DNA from: CAYTTA01 sp964440655
GTDB taxonomy: Bacteria > Bacteroidota > Rhodothermia > Balneolales > Balneolaceae
DNA: 19,987 nt
NCBI GenBank assembly: GCA_964440655.1
Contig: CAYTTA010000048.1
Coordinates: forward strand, 1 to 19,987
Direction of reading: 5' to 3'
The notes beneath the pieces were generated by a model. The model was not told the DNA's origin, searched no databases, and worked only from the letters and a program-made list of their open reading frames with translations. Position numbers and translations under genes: made by a program. This document shows positions 6,158-13,219 of the stretch, in pieces. How positions within the stretch are numbered: position 1 is the first letter of the stretch; each line of letters starts with the position of its first letter.

Positions 6158-8794
6158 ATGGGTGACAAGCCGATTGCGGAATCACTCGGGAGAATCATCT
6201 CCCTGCTGGCCGATGTGTGGCCGACGGACCGCGAGAACGTAGCACTCGCCGGGGCAGAGTTCGAGGACTTTGCCTCCGGGTTTACAGGCTCCAGAGGTCT
6301 TCAGGGGGTGATTGACGGTGTCTGGAAGGGGCTGATGCACCTTTTTCAGGAGGATGATTACTTCCTGAGCGTCAAGGCCGCCGTCATGGGGGCGGTCAAT
6401 CTGATCCGGGAGTATCATCTCCGGGATGGGGAGATCTCCGTCGAAGAAGTGGAGGCGGCCGTCGCGGCTCTGGAAAAAGCGCTCTCCGGAGAGGGGGAGT
6501 CGGCCGACAGGGTGATCGAGCTCGATGAGCTCGAAAGGCTGCGGGAAGGTTCCGGTACGTCGACCGCTCTGGGGAGTTCCGATGCCGGCGATGTCGTGAC
6601 GGGGAGTGATGATGAAGAGGTGACACTCGACCGTCTTGCCGCCTGTCTGATGGAGCTCGATGAGCACTCCGTCAGCGCCGAAGAGCTCCGCTTTCTGGCC
6701 GGAATGGTCGAAAAGCTGATAGCGGGATCCCCTCATCTGGCTGAAGTGCTCCGGGAAGCAGAGGGTGCGATAGAGCAGGCCTTGGCGGCCGGTGTCGATT
6801 CCGGTGGCGATTCTAGTGCCGACTGGCTTTCCCGTCTTTCCGAATTGACAGAAAAGGCGATGCAGCTGGAGGCCGACCGTCAATGGGAGGAGGGCGCGTC
6901 CGGGTCTGCCGCGTCCGGGTCTGCCGCGTCGGAGCCAGTCGCTTCGGGCCAGGCCGCAACGGATGAACCGGAGCAGGGTGCGGAGGCCGGGCGTGGCTCA
7001 TCAGGGCGTGGCTCATCAGGGCAGGGAGCATCCGATCAGGAGGAGGCCGGCGATGATATCCCCCGGGATTTTGCCTATCCGGACGACACGGATCCGGAAA
7101 TGATCGAGGAGTTTATCTCCGAGTGCCAGGATCTGATCGAATCGGCAGAAAATGCCCTTCTTGAGCTTGAGGAGAGCCCGGACGACGAGGAGCTCGTCAA
7201 TACGGTCTTTCGTGCATTCCATACGATAAAAGGGACATCGGCTTTTATGGGGCTTGACCCGGTATCGGAGTTCACCCACTCCGCAGAGACGATGCTCAGC
7301 ATGGTGAGGGACAAGGAGCTTCCCTTCGATTCCGCCTGCGCCGATCTCTCCTTCCGCTCCATCGATGTGCTTAAGGAGCTTCTTTCATCCATCGAATCGA
7401 CGGGAGGGGAGGGGACCCTGCAGCTCTCGGTTCAGTATGGAACCATTCTTGGAATGCTCCACCGGGTCTCCCGGGATGGAATCTCGCCTGCCGAAGCCCT
7501 GGCTTCCGGGGCCCCGGCTGCGGCTGTGGGAGCTTCACCATCGGTCCCTCCCTCATCCGATCCGGCACAGGCAGACGCTGCTCCCTCCGGAAGCAACGCT
7601 CCCTCAACCGCACCGGAGGCGGTCTCCGGAAAAGAAAACCGGAAGACAGAGAGCGATGCCACCGTACGGGTGAGCGTGAACCGCCTGGACCGGCTGGTCG
7701 ATCTGGTGGGGGAGCTGGTAATCGCCCACTCGGTGGTCGCCCAGGACAGTCTCTTCTCGAAGGATATCGAACTGCAGAAGAAGGTCTCTCATGCCAGCAA
7801 GATTCTTCGGGAGCTGCAGGACACGAGTCTCACCCTGAGGATGGTCCCGCTCAAGTCCACCTTCCAGAAAATGACCCGTCTGGTCCGGGATCTGTCCCGA
7901 AAAGCCGGCAAACAGATCACCTTCTCCACCATCGGTGAGGAGACGGAGATGGACCGCAACATGGTCGATGTGATCAACGAGCCCCTCGTCCACATGCTCC
8001 GGAATGCGCTCGACCATGGAATCGAGGAGCCGGAGGAGAGGAGCCGGACCGGCAAACCGGAGACGGCCACCATCTGGTTCCGCGCTTTCCAGGAGGGCGG
8101 CAAGGTGGTGATCGAGATCGAGGATGACGGAAGAGGAATTGACAAGGAGAAGATTTTTGCCAAAGCGGTCGAAAAGGGTCTGGTGGATCCCGGTGCCCGT
8201 CTCTCCGAACGGGAGATCTTCAACCTGATCTTCGCACCGGGGTTTTCATCCGCCGAAAAAGTGACCGATCTCTCCGGGCGGGGAGTAGGCATGGATGTGG
8301 TGCGTCGGTCAATCGAGCAGCTGAACGGAAAGATCGATGTCTGGTCGGTTCTGGGGAAAGGGACCCGGATCTCGCTGGAGCTCCCTTTCACACTGGCCAT
8401 CACCGACGGGATGCTAGTCCGTGTCAGCGACCAGCGATTCATCATCCCGATCATGAATATCGAGATGGCTTTCCGTGCCTCGGGAGAGGATCTCTTCACC
8501 GTAATGCACCGGTCGGAGCAGGTGCTCTTCCAGGGGCGGACCATCCCGGTCATCCGACTGCACCAACTCTTCCGGCTGCAGGGAGCGGTGGAAGATCTGC
8601 TCGACGGAACCCTTCTGGTGGTCCGCAGCAGCAACAAGCGGTACGCCCTTTTTGTCGATGAGGTGATCGGACAGCGGCAGCTCGTCGGGAAATCGATCAA
8701 ACTCAATGTAAAGATGGATCACATCTCCGGCGGGGCGATCCTTGAGGACGGACGCGTGGGGCTGATCCTCGACACGGCTGCCATTGTGAACTGA
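6158..8794 (+). CDS. cheA: Chemotaxis histidine kinase CheA with long N-terminal extension
   Basis: At 878 residues this is longer than typical CheA (about 650-750). Residues 1-310 are an unusual extension: helical segments (1-110 and 160-235) and a low-complexity Ser/Gly/Ala/Glu linker with tandem repeats. The HPt domain follows (about 312-420) with phospho-acceptor His355 (FRAFHTIKGTSAFMGL). After a Pro/Ala/Ser linker (455-500) come the dimerisation domain (about 505-570), the ATPase (N box HMLRNALDHGIE at 612, G1 DDGRGID at 656, G2 GRGVGMDVV at 707) and a CheW-like domain (about 745-878). No obvious P2 CheY-binding domain is present between HPt and dimerisation domains. All catalytic motifs are intact. 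The N-terminal extension may hold a degenerate HPt fold, but no phospho-His motif is visible there. It starts 9 bp after cheX. Confidence 0.95.
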   Translation: MGDKPIAESLGRIISLLADVWPTDRENVALAGAEFEDFASGFTGSRGLQGVIDGVWKGLMHLFQEDDYFLSVKAAVMGAVNLIREYHLRDGEISVEEVEAAVAALEKALSGEGESADRVIELDELERLREGSGTSTALGSSDAGDVVTGSDDEEVTLDRLAACLMELDEHSVSAEELRFLAGMVEKLIAGSPHLAEVLREAEGAIEQALAAGVDSGGDSSADWLSRLSELTEKAMQLEADRQWEEGASGSAASGSAASEPVASGQAATDEPEQGAEAGRGSSGRGSSGQGASDQEEAGDDIPRDFAYPDDTDPEMIEEFISECQDLIESAENALLELEESPDDEELVNTVFRAFHTIKGTSAFMGLDPVSEFTHSAETMLSMVRDKELPFDSACADLSFRSIDVLKELLSSIESTGGEGTLQLSVQYGTILGMLHRVSRDGISPAEALASGAPAAAVGASPSVPPSSDPAQADAAPSGSNAPSTAPEAVSGKENRKTESDATVRVSVNRLDRLVDLVGELVIAHSVVAQDSLFSKDIELQKKVSHASKILRELQDTSLTLRMVPLKSTFQKMTRLVRDLSRKAGKQITFSTIGEETEMDRNMVDVINEPLVHMLRNALDHGIEEPEERSRTGKPETATIWFRAFQEGGKVVIEIEDDGRGIDKEKIFAKAVEKGLVDPGARLSEREIFNLIFAPGFSSAEKVTDLSGRGVGMDVVRRSIEQLNGKIDVWSVLGKGTRISLELPFTLAITDGMLVRVSDQRFIIPIMNIEMAFRASGEDLFTVMHRSEQVLFQGRTIPVIRLHQLFRLQGAVEDLLDGTLLVVRSSNKRYALFVDEVIGQRQLVGKSIKLNVKMDHISGGAILEDGRVGLILDTAAIVN
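6896..6930 (+). repeat. 15-bp tandem repeat in the CheA linker
   Basis: GCGTCCGGGTCTGCC occurs twice perfectly (6896-6910, 6911-6925), plus the start of a third copy. It codes SGSAASGSAAS-type linker. The unit is a multiple of three, so copy changes keep the frame. Confidence 0.85.
6991..7020 (+). repeat. 15-bp tandem repeat in the CheA linker (second array)
   Basis: GCGTGGCTCATCAGG occurs twice perfectly (6991-7005, 7006-7020), and a degenerate third copy follows. It codes GRGSSGRGSSG just before the HPt domain. It is unrelated in sequence to the array 60 bp upstream, so the two arose separately. Confidence 0.85.
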
Positions 8795-8815
8795 GCGGGA
8801 TGGAGCGGGATATTG

Positions 8816-9598
8816 ATGGATCTGAAGGAGACTGATTTTTTACGGGTGCGAAACATTCTGCACGATTTCAGCGGAATCTGGCTGCCCGACGGCAAGGAGT
8901 CCCTGGTGAGAGCCCGGCTGATGAAACGGATCCGGAGTCTGAAGCTGGACTCTTTCGAGGAGTACTTCCGGCTGGTGGACCATGATGACGAGGAGTTCCT
9001 GAATTTTGTCGATGTTCTGACGACCAACAAAACCGATTTCTTTCGCGAGCCCCGTCATTTCGATTTCATCCGGAGCGAGATCATCCCCGGGATCAACCGT
9101 CCTGTGAAGTGGTGGTCGGCAGGCTGCTCGACGGGAGAGGAGCCGGTCAGCTGCGCGATCCAGCTGCTCTCCCAGTCGGAAAGCGTCGCGTCACGAGTTC
9201 GGATTTTGGCGACCGATATCTCAGGAAGTGCCTTGACTGTCGCGAAGGAGGGGGTCTATCCGCTGGAACGGCTCATGGGTCTCTCGCCGTCGCGGATCAG
9301 CGAATGGTTTGAACCTCTGGAGGATGGACGCTACCGGGTCCGCCCCGGAGTGCGGAGCATGATCACCTACTCCCGGCTCAATCTGGTCGACCCGTGGCCC
9401 ATGAAAGGACCTTTTCATGTGATCCTCTGCCGGAATGTGATGATCTATTTTGATCCTCCGACCCGACAGCAGCTCATCGGACGATTCCACGAGATCCTCG
9501 AGCCGGGCGGATATCTTTTTCTGGGTCATTCTGAAAGTCTCGGAGAACGGAACCCCGGGTTTGAGAGCGTACGCCCGGCGATTTATCGGAAGGTGTGA
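8816..9598 (+). CDS. cheR: Chemoreceptor methyltransferase CheR
   Basis: This 260-residue protein has the CheR N-terminal helical domain (about 1-70) with TTNKTDFFREPRHF, the hallmark of CheR. The SAM-binding site follows: WWSAGCSTGEEPVSCAI (about 98-115), ILATDISGSAL, and FHVILCRNVMIYFD. It methylates glutamates on the receptor signalling domain using S-adenosylmethionine. The ATG at 8816 is preferred; a TTG directly before it (8813) could add one residue. It starts 21 bp after cheA. Its stop overlaps the cheD start as GTGA, indicating translational coupling. The length matches the family, and no VxxWQ-tether-binding insertion is evident. Confidence 0.94.
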   Translation: MDLKETDFLRVRNILHDFSGIWLPDGKESLVRARLMKRIRSLKLDSFEEYFRLVDHDDEEFLNFVDVLTTNKTDFFREPRHFDFIRSEIIPGINRPVKWWSAGCSTGEEPVSCAIQLLSQSESVASRVRILATDISGSALTVAKEGVYPLERLMGLSPSRISEWFEPLEDGRYRVRPGVRSMITYSRLNLVDPWPMKGPFHVILCRNVMIYFDPPTRQQLIGRFHEILEPGGYLFLGHSESLGERNPGFESVRPAIYRKV

Positions 9599-10122
9599 CG
9601 AGACTTTTTGCGATAAAATCGGTGGTCGGAATGGGTGAGCTGAAGGTGTCGGACAACCGGTGTGAGGAGCTGATTACCTACGCTCTTGGAAGCTGCCTGG
9701 GGGTGACGGTTTACGACCCGGTTGCCCGCGTGGGAGGACTGCTCCATGTGATGCTCCCGCTGTCGAAAGCGGATCCGGAGAAGGCGCTGAGCCGACCGGC
9801 CATGTTCATCGACACCGGGTTTGACCGTCTTCTGCAGGAGATGCACAGCCTGGGGGCGGATCCGGACCATTTTGTCATTACCGTCGCGGGAGGAGCAAGC
9901 ATGCGGAAAAATGGAAGGGAGGACCACTTCAAGATCGGAAAACGGAACTGGATAACCTTCCGGAAGCTGATGTGGAAGAACAATTTCCTGATCGCCCATC
10001 ACGAGGTGGGGGGGTCCATCTCCCGAAGCATCTCCCTCCGACTTGCGGACGGTCTGGTAAAGATCAATAAAAAACCGGTCCAGATGGATTCAGAGCCATG
10101 GCGCGATATGCCGAGAAGATAG
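9595..10122 (+). CDS. cheD: Chemoreceptor glutamine deamidase CheD
   Basis: This 175-residue protein has the CheD active-site Cys34 in YALGSCLGVTVYDP and His51 in GGLLHVMLPLSKADP. The VITVAGGASM segment and FRKLMWKNNFLIAHHEVGGS complete the family pattern. CheD deamidates receptor glutamines and in other bacteria is bound by CheC. The start is GTG at 9595, overlapping the cheR stop; an internal ATG at 9631 would begin MGELKVSDN and is also plausible. Its 3' end overlaps the next gene by 25 bp. No CheC is seen, but CheX-type genes lie on both sides of the cheA-cheR-cheD block, so a CheX might take the CheC role. That last point is inference. Confidence 0.93.
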   Translation: MTRLFAIKSVVGMGELKVSDNRCEELITYALGSCLGVTVYDPVARVGGLLHVMLPLSKADPEKALSRPAMFIDTGFDRLLQEMHSLGADPDHFVITVAGGASMRKNGREDHFKIGKRNWITFRKLMWKNNFLIAHHEVGGSISRSISLRLADGLVKINKKPVQMDSEPWRDMPRR

Positions 10123-10871
10123 AGTCGATTGCACTCCGGACCCTGGAGATCACCTGTTATCTCTTTCCTCTCGAGGAGTGGGAACGGGATGATCTTGTCA
10201 TGGGTGAAGAGTGGGATGATATCACTGCGGGTGAGTGGGACGATGCCGCGGCAGGGGAGTGGGGCGATGCCGTCGGGGTGCGGTTTGCAGATGGCAATCC
10301 GGGACCGGCCGATGATGATGAGTGGGATCTCGATGATGAAGAGATGCCGGGCAAGAATGGCTCGGAGGGGGAGCGTATCCGGGCGCTGATCGGTTTCGAA
10401 GGGCCCGAGCGGGGTTGCATGCTCATTGATGCCTCAGGGGATCTGGCCGATGCGATCGCTTCCAACATGCTCGGAGCCGATCAGGTGACACGGACCCTGC
10501 AGGAGGGAGCCCTTTGCGAAGTGGCCAACATCATCTGTGGGAATACAGTCCCGCTCTTTGCCAGGGATGGCAAGATCTGCCGGTTGCAGCCACCGCGTGC
10601 CGTGGGTCCGGAGGAAGATCCGGAAGAGCTTCTGCTCTCCACCACTGTGGAGACACGAGGTTCCTGGCAGGATCAGGAAACCGGGCCGGATCCGCACACC
10701 GGGTCGGATCCGCACACCGGGCTTGACCCGCTCCGCAGCGAGCGAGACCCGGTGAAAAGGAAGCCGGATCAATCCGGCATGATAAAGGAGACAGTTCAAC
10801 TTTTTTTTGATGAAGGCGAGATGGAGATCACCATCTGGTACACACAAAACCTTCAGGAGGCCGGGGAATGA
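10098..10871 (+). CDS. Second CheX-like phosphatase, with repeat-filled insertions
   Basis: This 257-residue protein carries the CheX/CheC catalytic signature E141xxN144 in LQEGALCEVANIICGNTVPL, preceded by SGDLADAIASNMLG, a typical CheX-like pattern. The N-terminal helix is IESIALRTLEITCYLF. Two insertions break the fold: an acidic Trp-rich segment at about 30-85 with three 8-residue repeats (EEWDDITA, GEWDDAAA, GEWGDAVG), and TGPDPH/TGSDPH/TGLDPL repeats at about 195-215. It is much longer than CheX (about 155 residues). The gene overlaps cheD by 25 bp and cheB by ATGA, so it is inside the operon. Its target could be a CheY-P or CheD; the sequence cannot decide. Confidence 0.75.
   Translation: MARYAEKIESIALRTLEITCYLFPLEEWERDDLVMGEEWDDITAGEWDDAAAGEWGDAVGVRFADGNPGPADDDEWDLDDEEMPGKNGSEGERIRALIGFEGPERGCMLIDASGDLADAIASNMLGADQVTRTLQEGALCEVANIICGNTVPLFARDGKICRLQPPRAVGPEEDPEELLLSTTVETRGSWQDQETGPDPHTGSDPHTGLDPLRSERDPVKRKPDQSGMIKETVQLFFDEGEMEITIWYTQNLQEAGE
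10206..10277 (+). repeat. 24-bp in-frame repeat (three copies, degenerate)
   Basis: Three consecutive 24-bp units (10206-10229, 10230-10253, 10254-10277) share GAGTGGGAYGAT-type cores. They code EEWDDITA, GEWDDAAA and GEWGDAVG. Acidic and Trp-rich, this suggests an exposed linker or a short interaction repeat. Confidence 0.8.
10681..10730 (+). repeat. 18-bp in-frame repeat in the second CheX-like gene
   Basis: CCGGGCCGGATCCGCACA (10681-10698) recurs with one change at 10699-10716 and is followed by a partial, diverged third copy. In frame it codes TGPDPH, TGSDPH and TGLDPL. Confidence 0.85.
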
Positions 10872-12124
10872 TCAAGGTCCTCATTGTGGATGATTCGGCG
10901 GTTGTCCGGAAATATCTGACGGAAGAGCTCGGGAAGCATGACGATATCCAGGTGGTCGGCACCGCCATGGATCCCTACCTCGCCCGGGACAAGATCGTGG
11001 AGCTTCAGCCCGATGTCATCACACTCGACCTGGAGATGCCCCGGATGGACGGGCTCTCCTTTCTGGCCAGGTTGATGGAGCACTACCCCATGCCGGTGGT
11101 GGTGGTCAGTTCACTCACTCCCAGGAACAGTGAGAATGCCCTGATGGCACTCAGCCTGGGTGCGGTCGATGTGATCTGCAAGCCGGGGTCTGCCTATTCG
11201 ACACAGGATCTCTCCCGGGAGGTGGTCAAGGCGGTCCGTGCGGCAGCGGCGGCACGATTCGATCGTCTTCTGAACGGTCCTGCACCGGACCGGCCCGCCC
11301 GTCAGATCCAGGTGCCGGCCAGACTCATTCACACTACCGACAAGATCATTGCGATCGGTGCATCGACCGGCGGAACCCGGGTTCTGGAGCGTCTTCTGCC
11401 GGAGTTCCCGCCTCAGACTCCCGGAACGGTGATCGTCCAGCACATGCCTCCGGTGTTCACAAAAAGTTTTGCCGACCGGCTGAACAGGAAATGCCAGGTG
11501 GAGGTTCGGGAAGCCAGGGACGGGGATCTGGTGGAGGCGGGAAGCGTGCTGATTGCTCCCGGCAATTTTCACATGCAGCTGGAGAAGCGGGGAGCCCGTT
11601 ACTACACGAGGATTCGTCAGGGGCCGCCGGTGCATCATCACCGGCCCAGTGTCGATGTGCTTTTCAATTCGGTCGCACGCTCCGCCGGAGTCAATGCCAC
11701 CGGGGTGCTCCTTACCGGAATGGGGGTGGACGGTGCCAGCGGGCTGCTGGAGATGAGAAAAAACGGGGCATGGACCATCGCACAGGATGAACAGACCTCT
11801 GTTGTTTATGGCATGCCCAAACGAGCGGTTGAGATCGGGGCGGCGCAGCAGGTGCTGCCGATCGATGAAATCGGCCCGGCCATTCTCGGCTCCTTTCAGA
11901 GAAGCGGGGCCACAGGAAGCGGGGCCACAGGAAGCGGGNNNNNNNNNNNNNNNNNNNNNNNNNNNNNNNNNNNNNNNNNNNNNNNNNNNNNNNNNNNNNN
12001 NNNNNNNNNNNNNNNNNNNNNNNNNNNNNNNNNNNNNNGAAGCGGGGCCACAGGAAGCGGGGCCACAGGAAGCGGGACCGCAGGAAGCGGCGTCGGGATC
12101 GCAGGAGGGGGCAATGGCGATTAA
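10868..12124 (+). CDS. cheB: Chemoreceptor methylesterase CheB, tail crosses an assembly gap
   Basis: An N-terminal receiver (1-125) has D8/D9, phospho-acceptor D54 and K105 (CKPG). The methylesterase domain (about 155-345) has the catalytic triad Ser166 (AIGASTGG), His192 (VIVQHMPPVF) and Asp288 (LLTGMGVDGA). Phosphorylation by CheA activates removal of receptor methyl groups. The catalytic domain ends near LPIDEIGPAILGSF. An unusual SGATG repeat tail then runs into 100 Ns (11939-12038) and resumes in the same repeat phase, ending GIAGGGNGD. The true tail length is unknown. The start overlaps the previous stop (ATGA), and the stop overlaps the cheY start by 11 bp. Core annotation is certain; the tail is provisional. 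Confidence 0.92.
   Translation: MIKVLIVDDSAVVRKYLTEELGKHDDIQVVGTAMDPYLARDKIVELQPDVITLDLEMPRMDGLSFLARLMEHYPMPVVVVSSLTPRNSENALMALSLGAVDVICKPGSAYSTQDLSREVVKAVRAAAAARFDRLLNGPAPDRPARQIQVPARLIHTTDKIIAIGASTGGTRVLERLLPEFPPQTPGTVIVQHMPPVFTKSFADRLNRKCQVEVREARDGDLVEAGSVLIAPGNFHMQLEKRGARYYTRIRQGPPVHHHRPSVDVLFNSVARSAGVNATGVLLTGMGVDGASGLLEMRKNGAWTIAQDEQTSVVYGMPKRAVEIGAAQQVLPIDEIGPAILGSFQRSGATGSGATGSGXXXXXXXXXXXXXXXXXXXXXXXXXXXXXXXXXXSGATGSGATGSGTAGSGVGIAGGGNGD
11901..12098 (+). repeat. 15-bp tandem array in the cheB tail, interrupted by Ns
   Basis: The unit GAAGCGGGGCCACAG is seen at 11901, 11916 and 11931 (cut by the gap), then at 12039 and 12054. Diverging copies follow at 12069 and 12084. The distance between the copies flanking the gap is 108 bp, which is not a multiple of 15, so the 100 Ns do not give the true length. 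The array is open in every frame: in the cheB frame it reads SGATG, and in the frame of the next gene it reads EAGPQ. Confidence 0.95.
11939..12038. other. Assembly gap (100 N)
   Basis: Exactly 100 Ns lie within the 15-bp array. A round-number gap at a repeat is the standard sign of an unresolved array, so the copy number is unknown. Confidence 0.97.
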
Positions 12125-12509
12125 CATTCTGCTGGTTGATGACAGTGCGGTGATGCGGACGATGATCCGCAAGACGATCGAACTGTCCAGAATCCGGACG
12201 GGTGAGATCTACGAGGCGGAAAACGGCCGGGAAGGGCTCAGAATCCTCCGACAGTCCCAGGTGGATCTCCTCTTTCTTGATGTGAACATGCCGGTGATGG
12301 GCGGGATCGAGATGCTGGAAAAAGTGCGGAAAATGCCGGAGACGAAAGAGCTTCCGGTGCTGATCGTATCGACCGAAAGCCATCCCGACCGGATCCGCGA
12401 GTTCAACCGGATGAAAGCCCAGTTCGTCCATAAACCTTTTACCGCCGAGGATCTTCGCGCCAGAATCATCCGAATGCTTTCATCACGGGTGGTTATCGAT
12501 CCCGTTTAA
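12114..12509 (+). CDS. Second CheY-type response regulator
   Basis: This 131-residue receiver has D9/D10, phospho-acceptor D56 (LLFLDVNMPVMGG), S86/T87 (LIVSTES) and K106 (FVHKPF). There is no output domain. The start ATG at 12114 has the best ribosome site in the operon (GGAGGGG, about 3 nt before the ATG) and overlaps the cheB stop by 11 bp. The reading frame continues open upstream into the cheB repeat array. The internal ATG with its Shine-Dalgarno sequence, and the canonical MAINILLVDDSAVMR N-terminus, fix the start here. It is the last gene of the che operon; its stop lies inside the -35 box of the next promoter. It differs clearly from the first CheY, so the two probably have distinct roles. 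Confidence 0.92.
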   Translation: MAINILLVDDSAVMRTMIRKTIELSRIRTGEIYEAENGREGLRILRQSQVDLLFLDVNMPVMGGIEMLEKVRKMPETKELPVLIVSTESHPDRIREFNRMKAQFVHKPFTAEDLRARIIRMLSSRVVIDPV

Positions 12510-12532
12510 GATCGCTTTTCCGGAACCGATAA
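12506..12532 (+). promoter_or_regulatory. Sigma-28 (FliA) promoter of cheW-mcp
   Basis: The site reads TTAA (12506-12509), 15 bp, then ACCGATAA (12525-12532). The TAA of the preceding cheY stop (12507-12509) forms part of the -35 box. The predicted start is near 12539, leaving about 155 nt of leader before cheW. This promoter lets cheW and the receptor be expressed apart from the upstream operon. Confidence 0.86.
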
Positions 12533-12539
12533 CGTAGTG

Positions 12540-12553
12540 AAGTCCCGGGACTT
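12540..12553. promoter_or_regulatory. 14-bp perfect palindrome at the predicted cheW transcript start
   Basis: AAGTCCCGGGACTT is its own reverse complement and sits at about +1 to +14 of the predicted cheW transcript. It could be a protein-binding site. In RNA it could form a 5' hairpin of 5 bp with a CCGG loop. Function is unknown. The rest of the leader (12554-12694) shows no gene. Confidence 0.4.
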
Positions 12554-12694
12554 CCGAGGGGTCAGGATCCGAGGAAGAGGATTCAGGGAAGTGCGGTCGT
12601 TTTTCGCCGTCCGGGTCTTCAAAAATGCATTCCAAGCTTGCCTCTTGGTTAAACAGGTTCGGGTATCAACGATTCACCTCATGGGTTTGACCTC

Positions 12695-13219
12695 ATGGAA
12701 AGAGTGGCTGCCAGCGAAATGACAGAGCATTCCCCGGAAGCCCGGAAGTATCTCAGCTTCCTTTTGGGGCAGGAAGAGTATGCCGTTGACATTCTGAAGG
12801 TTCAGGAGATCATCGGCCTGATTCCCATCACATTTGTTCCCAACGTGCCGGATTACATCCGGGGGGTTCTCAATCTGAGGGGGAAGATCATCCCCGTCAT
12901 GGATCTGAGAGCCCGTTTCGGCATGCAACGTGCCGAGGACACCGGCGAGACCTGCATCATCGTGGCTCAGGAAGAGGAGTACCTGATGGGAATCGTGGTG
13001 GACCGGGTGTCGGAGGTGCTCGAGATGGGGGGAGCCGATATAGAAGAAGTGCCTTCCTTCGGCATTGCCGGCAAGAGCGAATACCTGTCGGGTATCGGCA
13101 AGGTGAAGGATCAGGTGAAAATGATAATCGATGTCCACAAGGTTCTTTTCGATGTACCTGACGAGGTATTGGAGGCTGGGGAGGAGACGGATCAACGGAT
13201 GGATAAGGAGTCTGACTGA
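12695..13219 (+). CDS. cheW: Chemotaxis coupling protein CheW
   Basis: This 174-residue protein is a single CheW domain: KYLSFLLGQEEYAVDILKVQ, then FVPNVPDYIRGVLNLRGKII and PVMDLRARFGM, with the conserved VxNVPxYIRGVLNLRGxIIPVxDLRxRFG core. It links receptors to CheA at the inner membrane. The acidic tail (EAGEETDQRMDKESD) is extra. The ATG at 12695 is used here; the ATG at 12719 (M9) is a plausible alternative because the first eight residues are not conserved and no clear Shine-Dalgarno sequence marks either. Transcription probably starts at the sigma-28 promoter 12506-12532, with the chemoreceptor gene downstream in the same unit. Confidence 0.94.
   Translation: MERVAASEMTEHSPEARKYLSFLLGQEEYAVDILKVQEIIGLIPITFVPNVPDYIRGVLNLRGKIIPVMDLRARFGMQRAEDTGETCIIVAQEEEYLMGIVVDRVSEVLEMGGADIEEVPSFGIAGKSEYLSGIGKVKDQVKMIIDVHKVLFDVPDEVLEAGEETDQRMDKESD

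Noticed and set aside
9583..9609. AAAA-N15-TCCGATAA on the minus strand at the cheR/cheD junction
   Set aside because: It is a fair match, but it lies inside coding sequence and points antisense into cheR with no gene to drive.
12493..12519. AAAA-N15-ATCGATAA on the minus strand at the end of the second cheY
   Set aside because: A partial match only, antisense to cheY, with no minus-strand gene downstream.
12655..12690. Second sigma-28 site just upstream of cheW (TTAA with AACGATTC)
   Set aside because: Only four of eight -10 positions match, and a much better site exists at 12506-12532.
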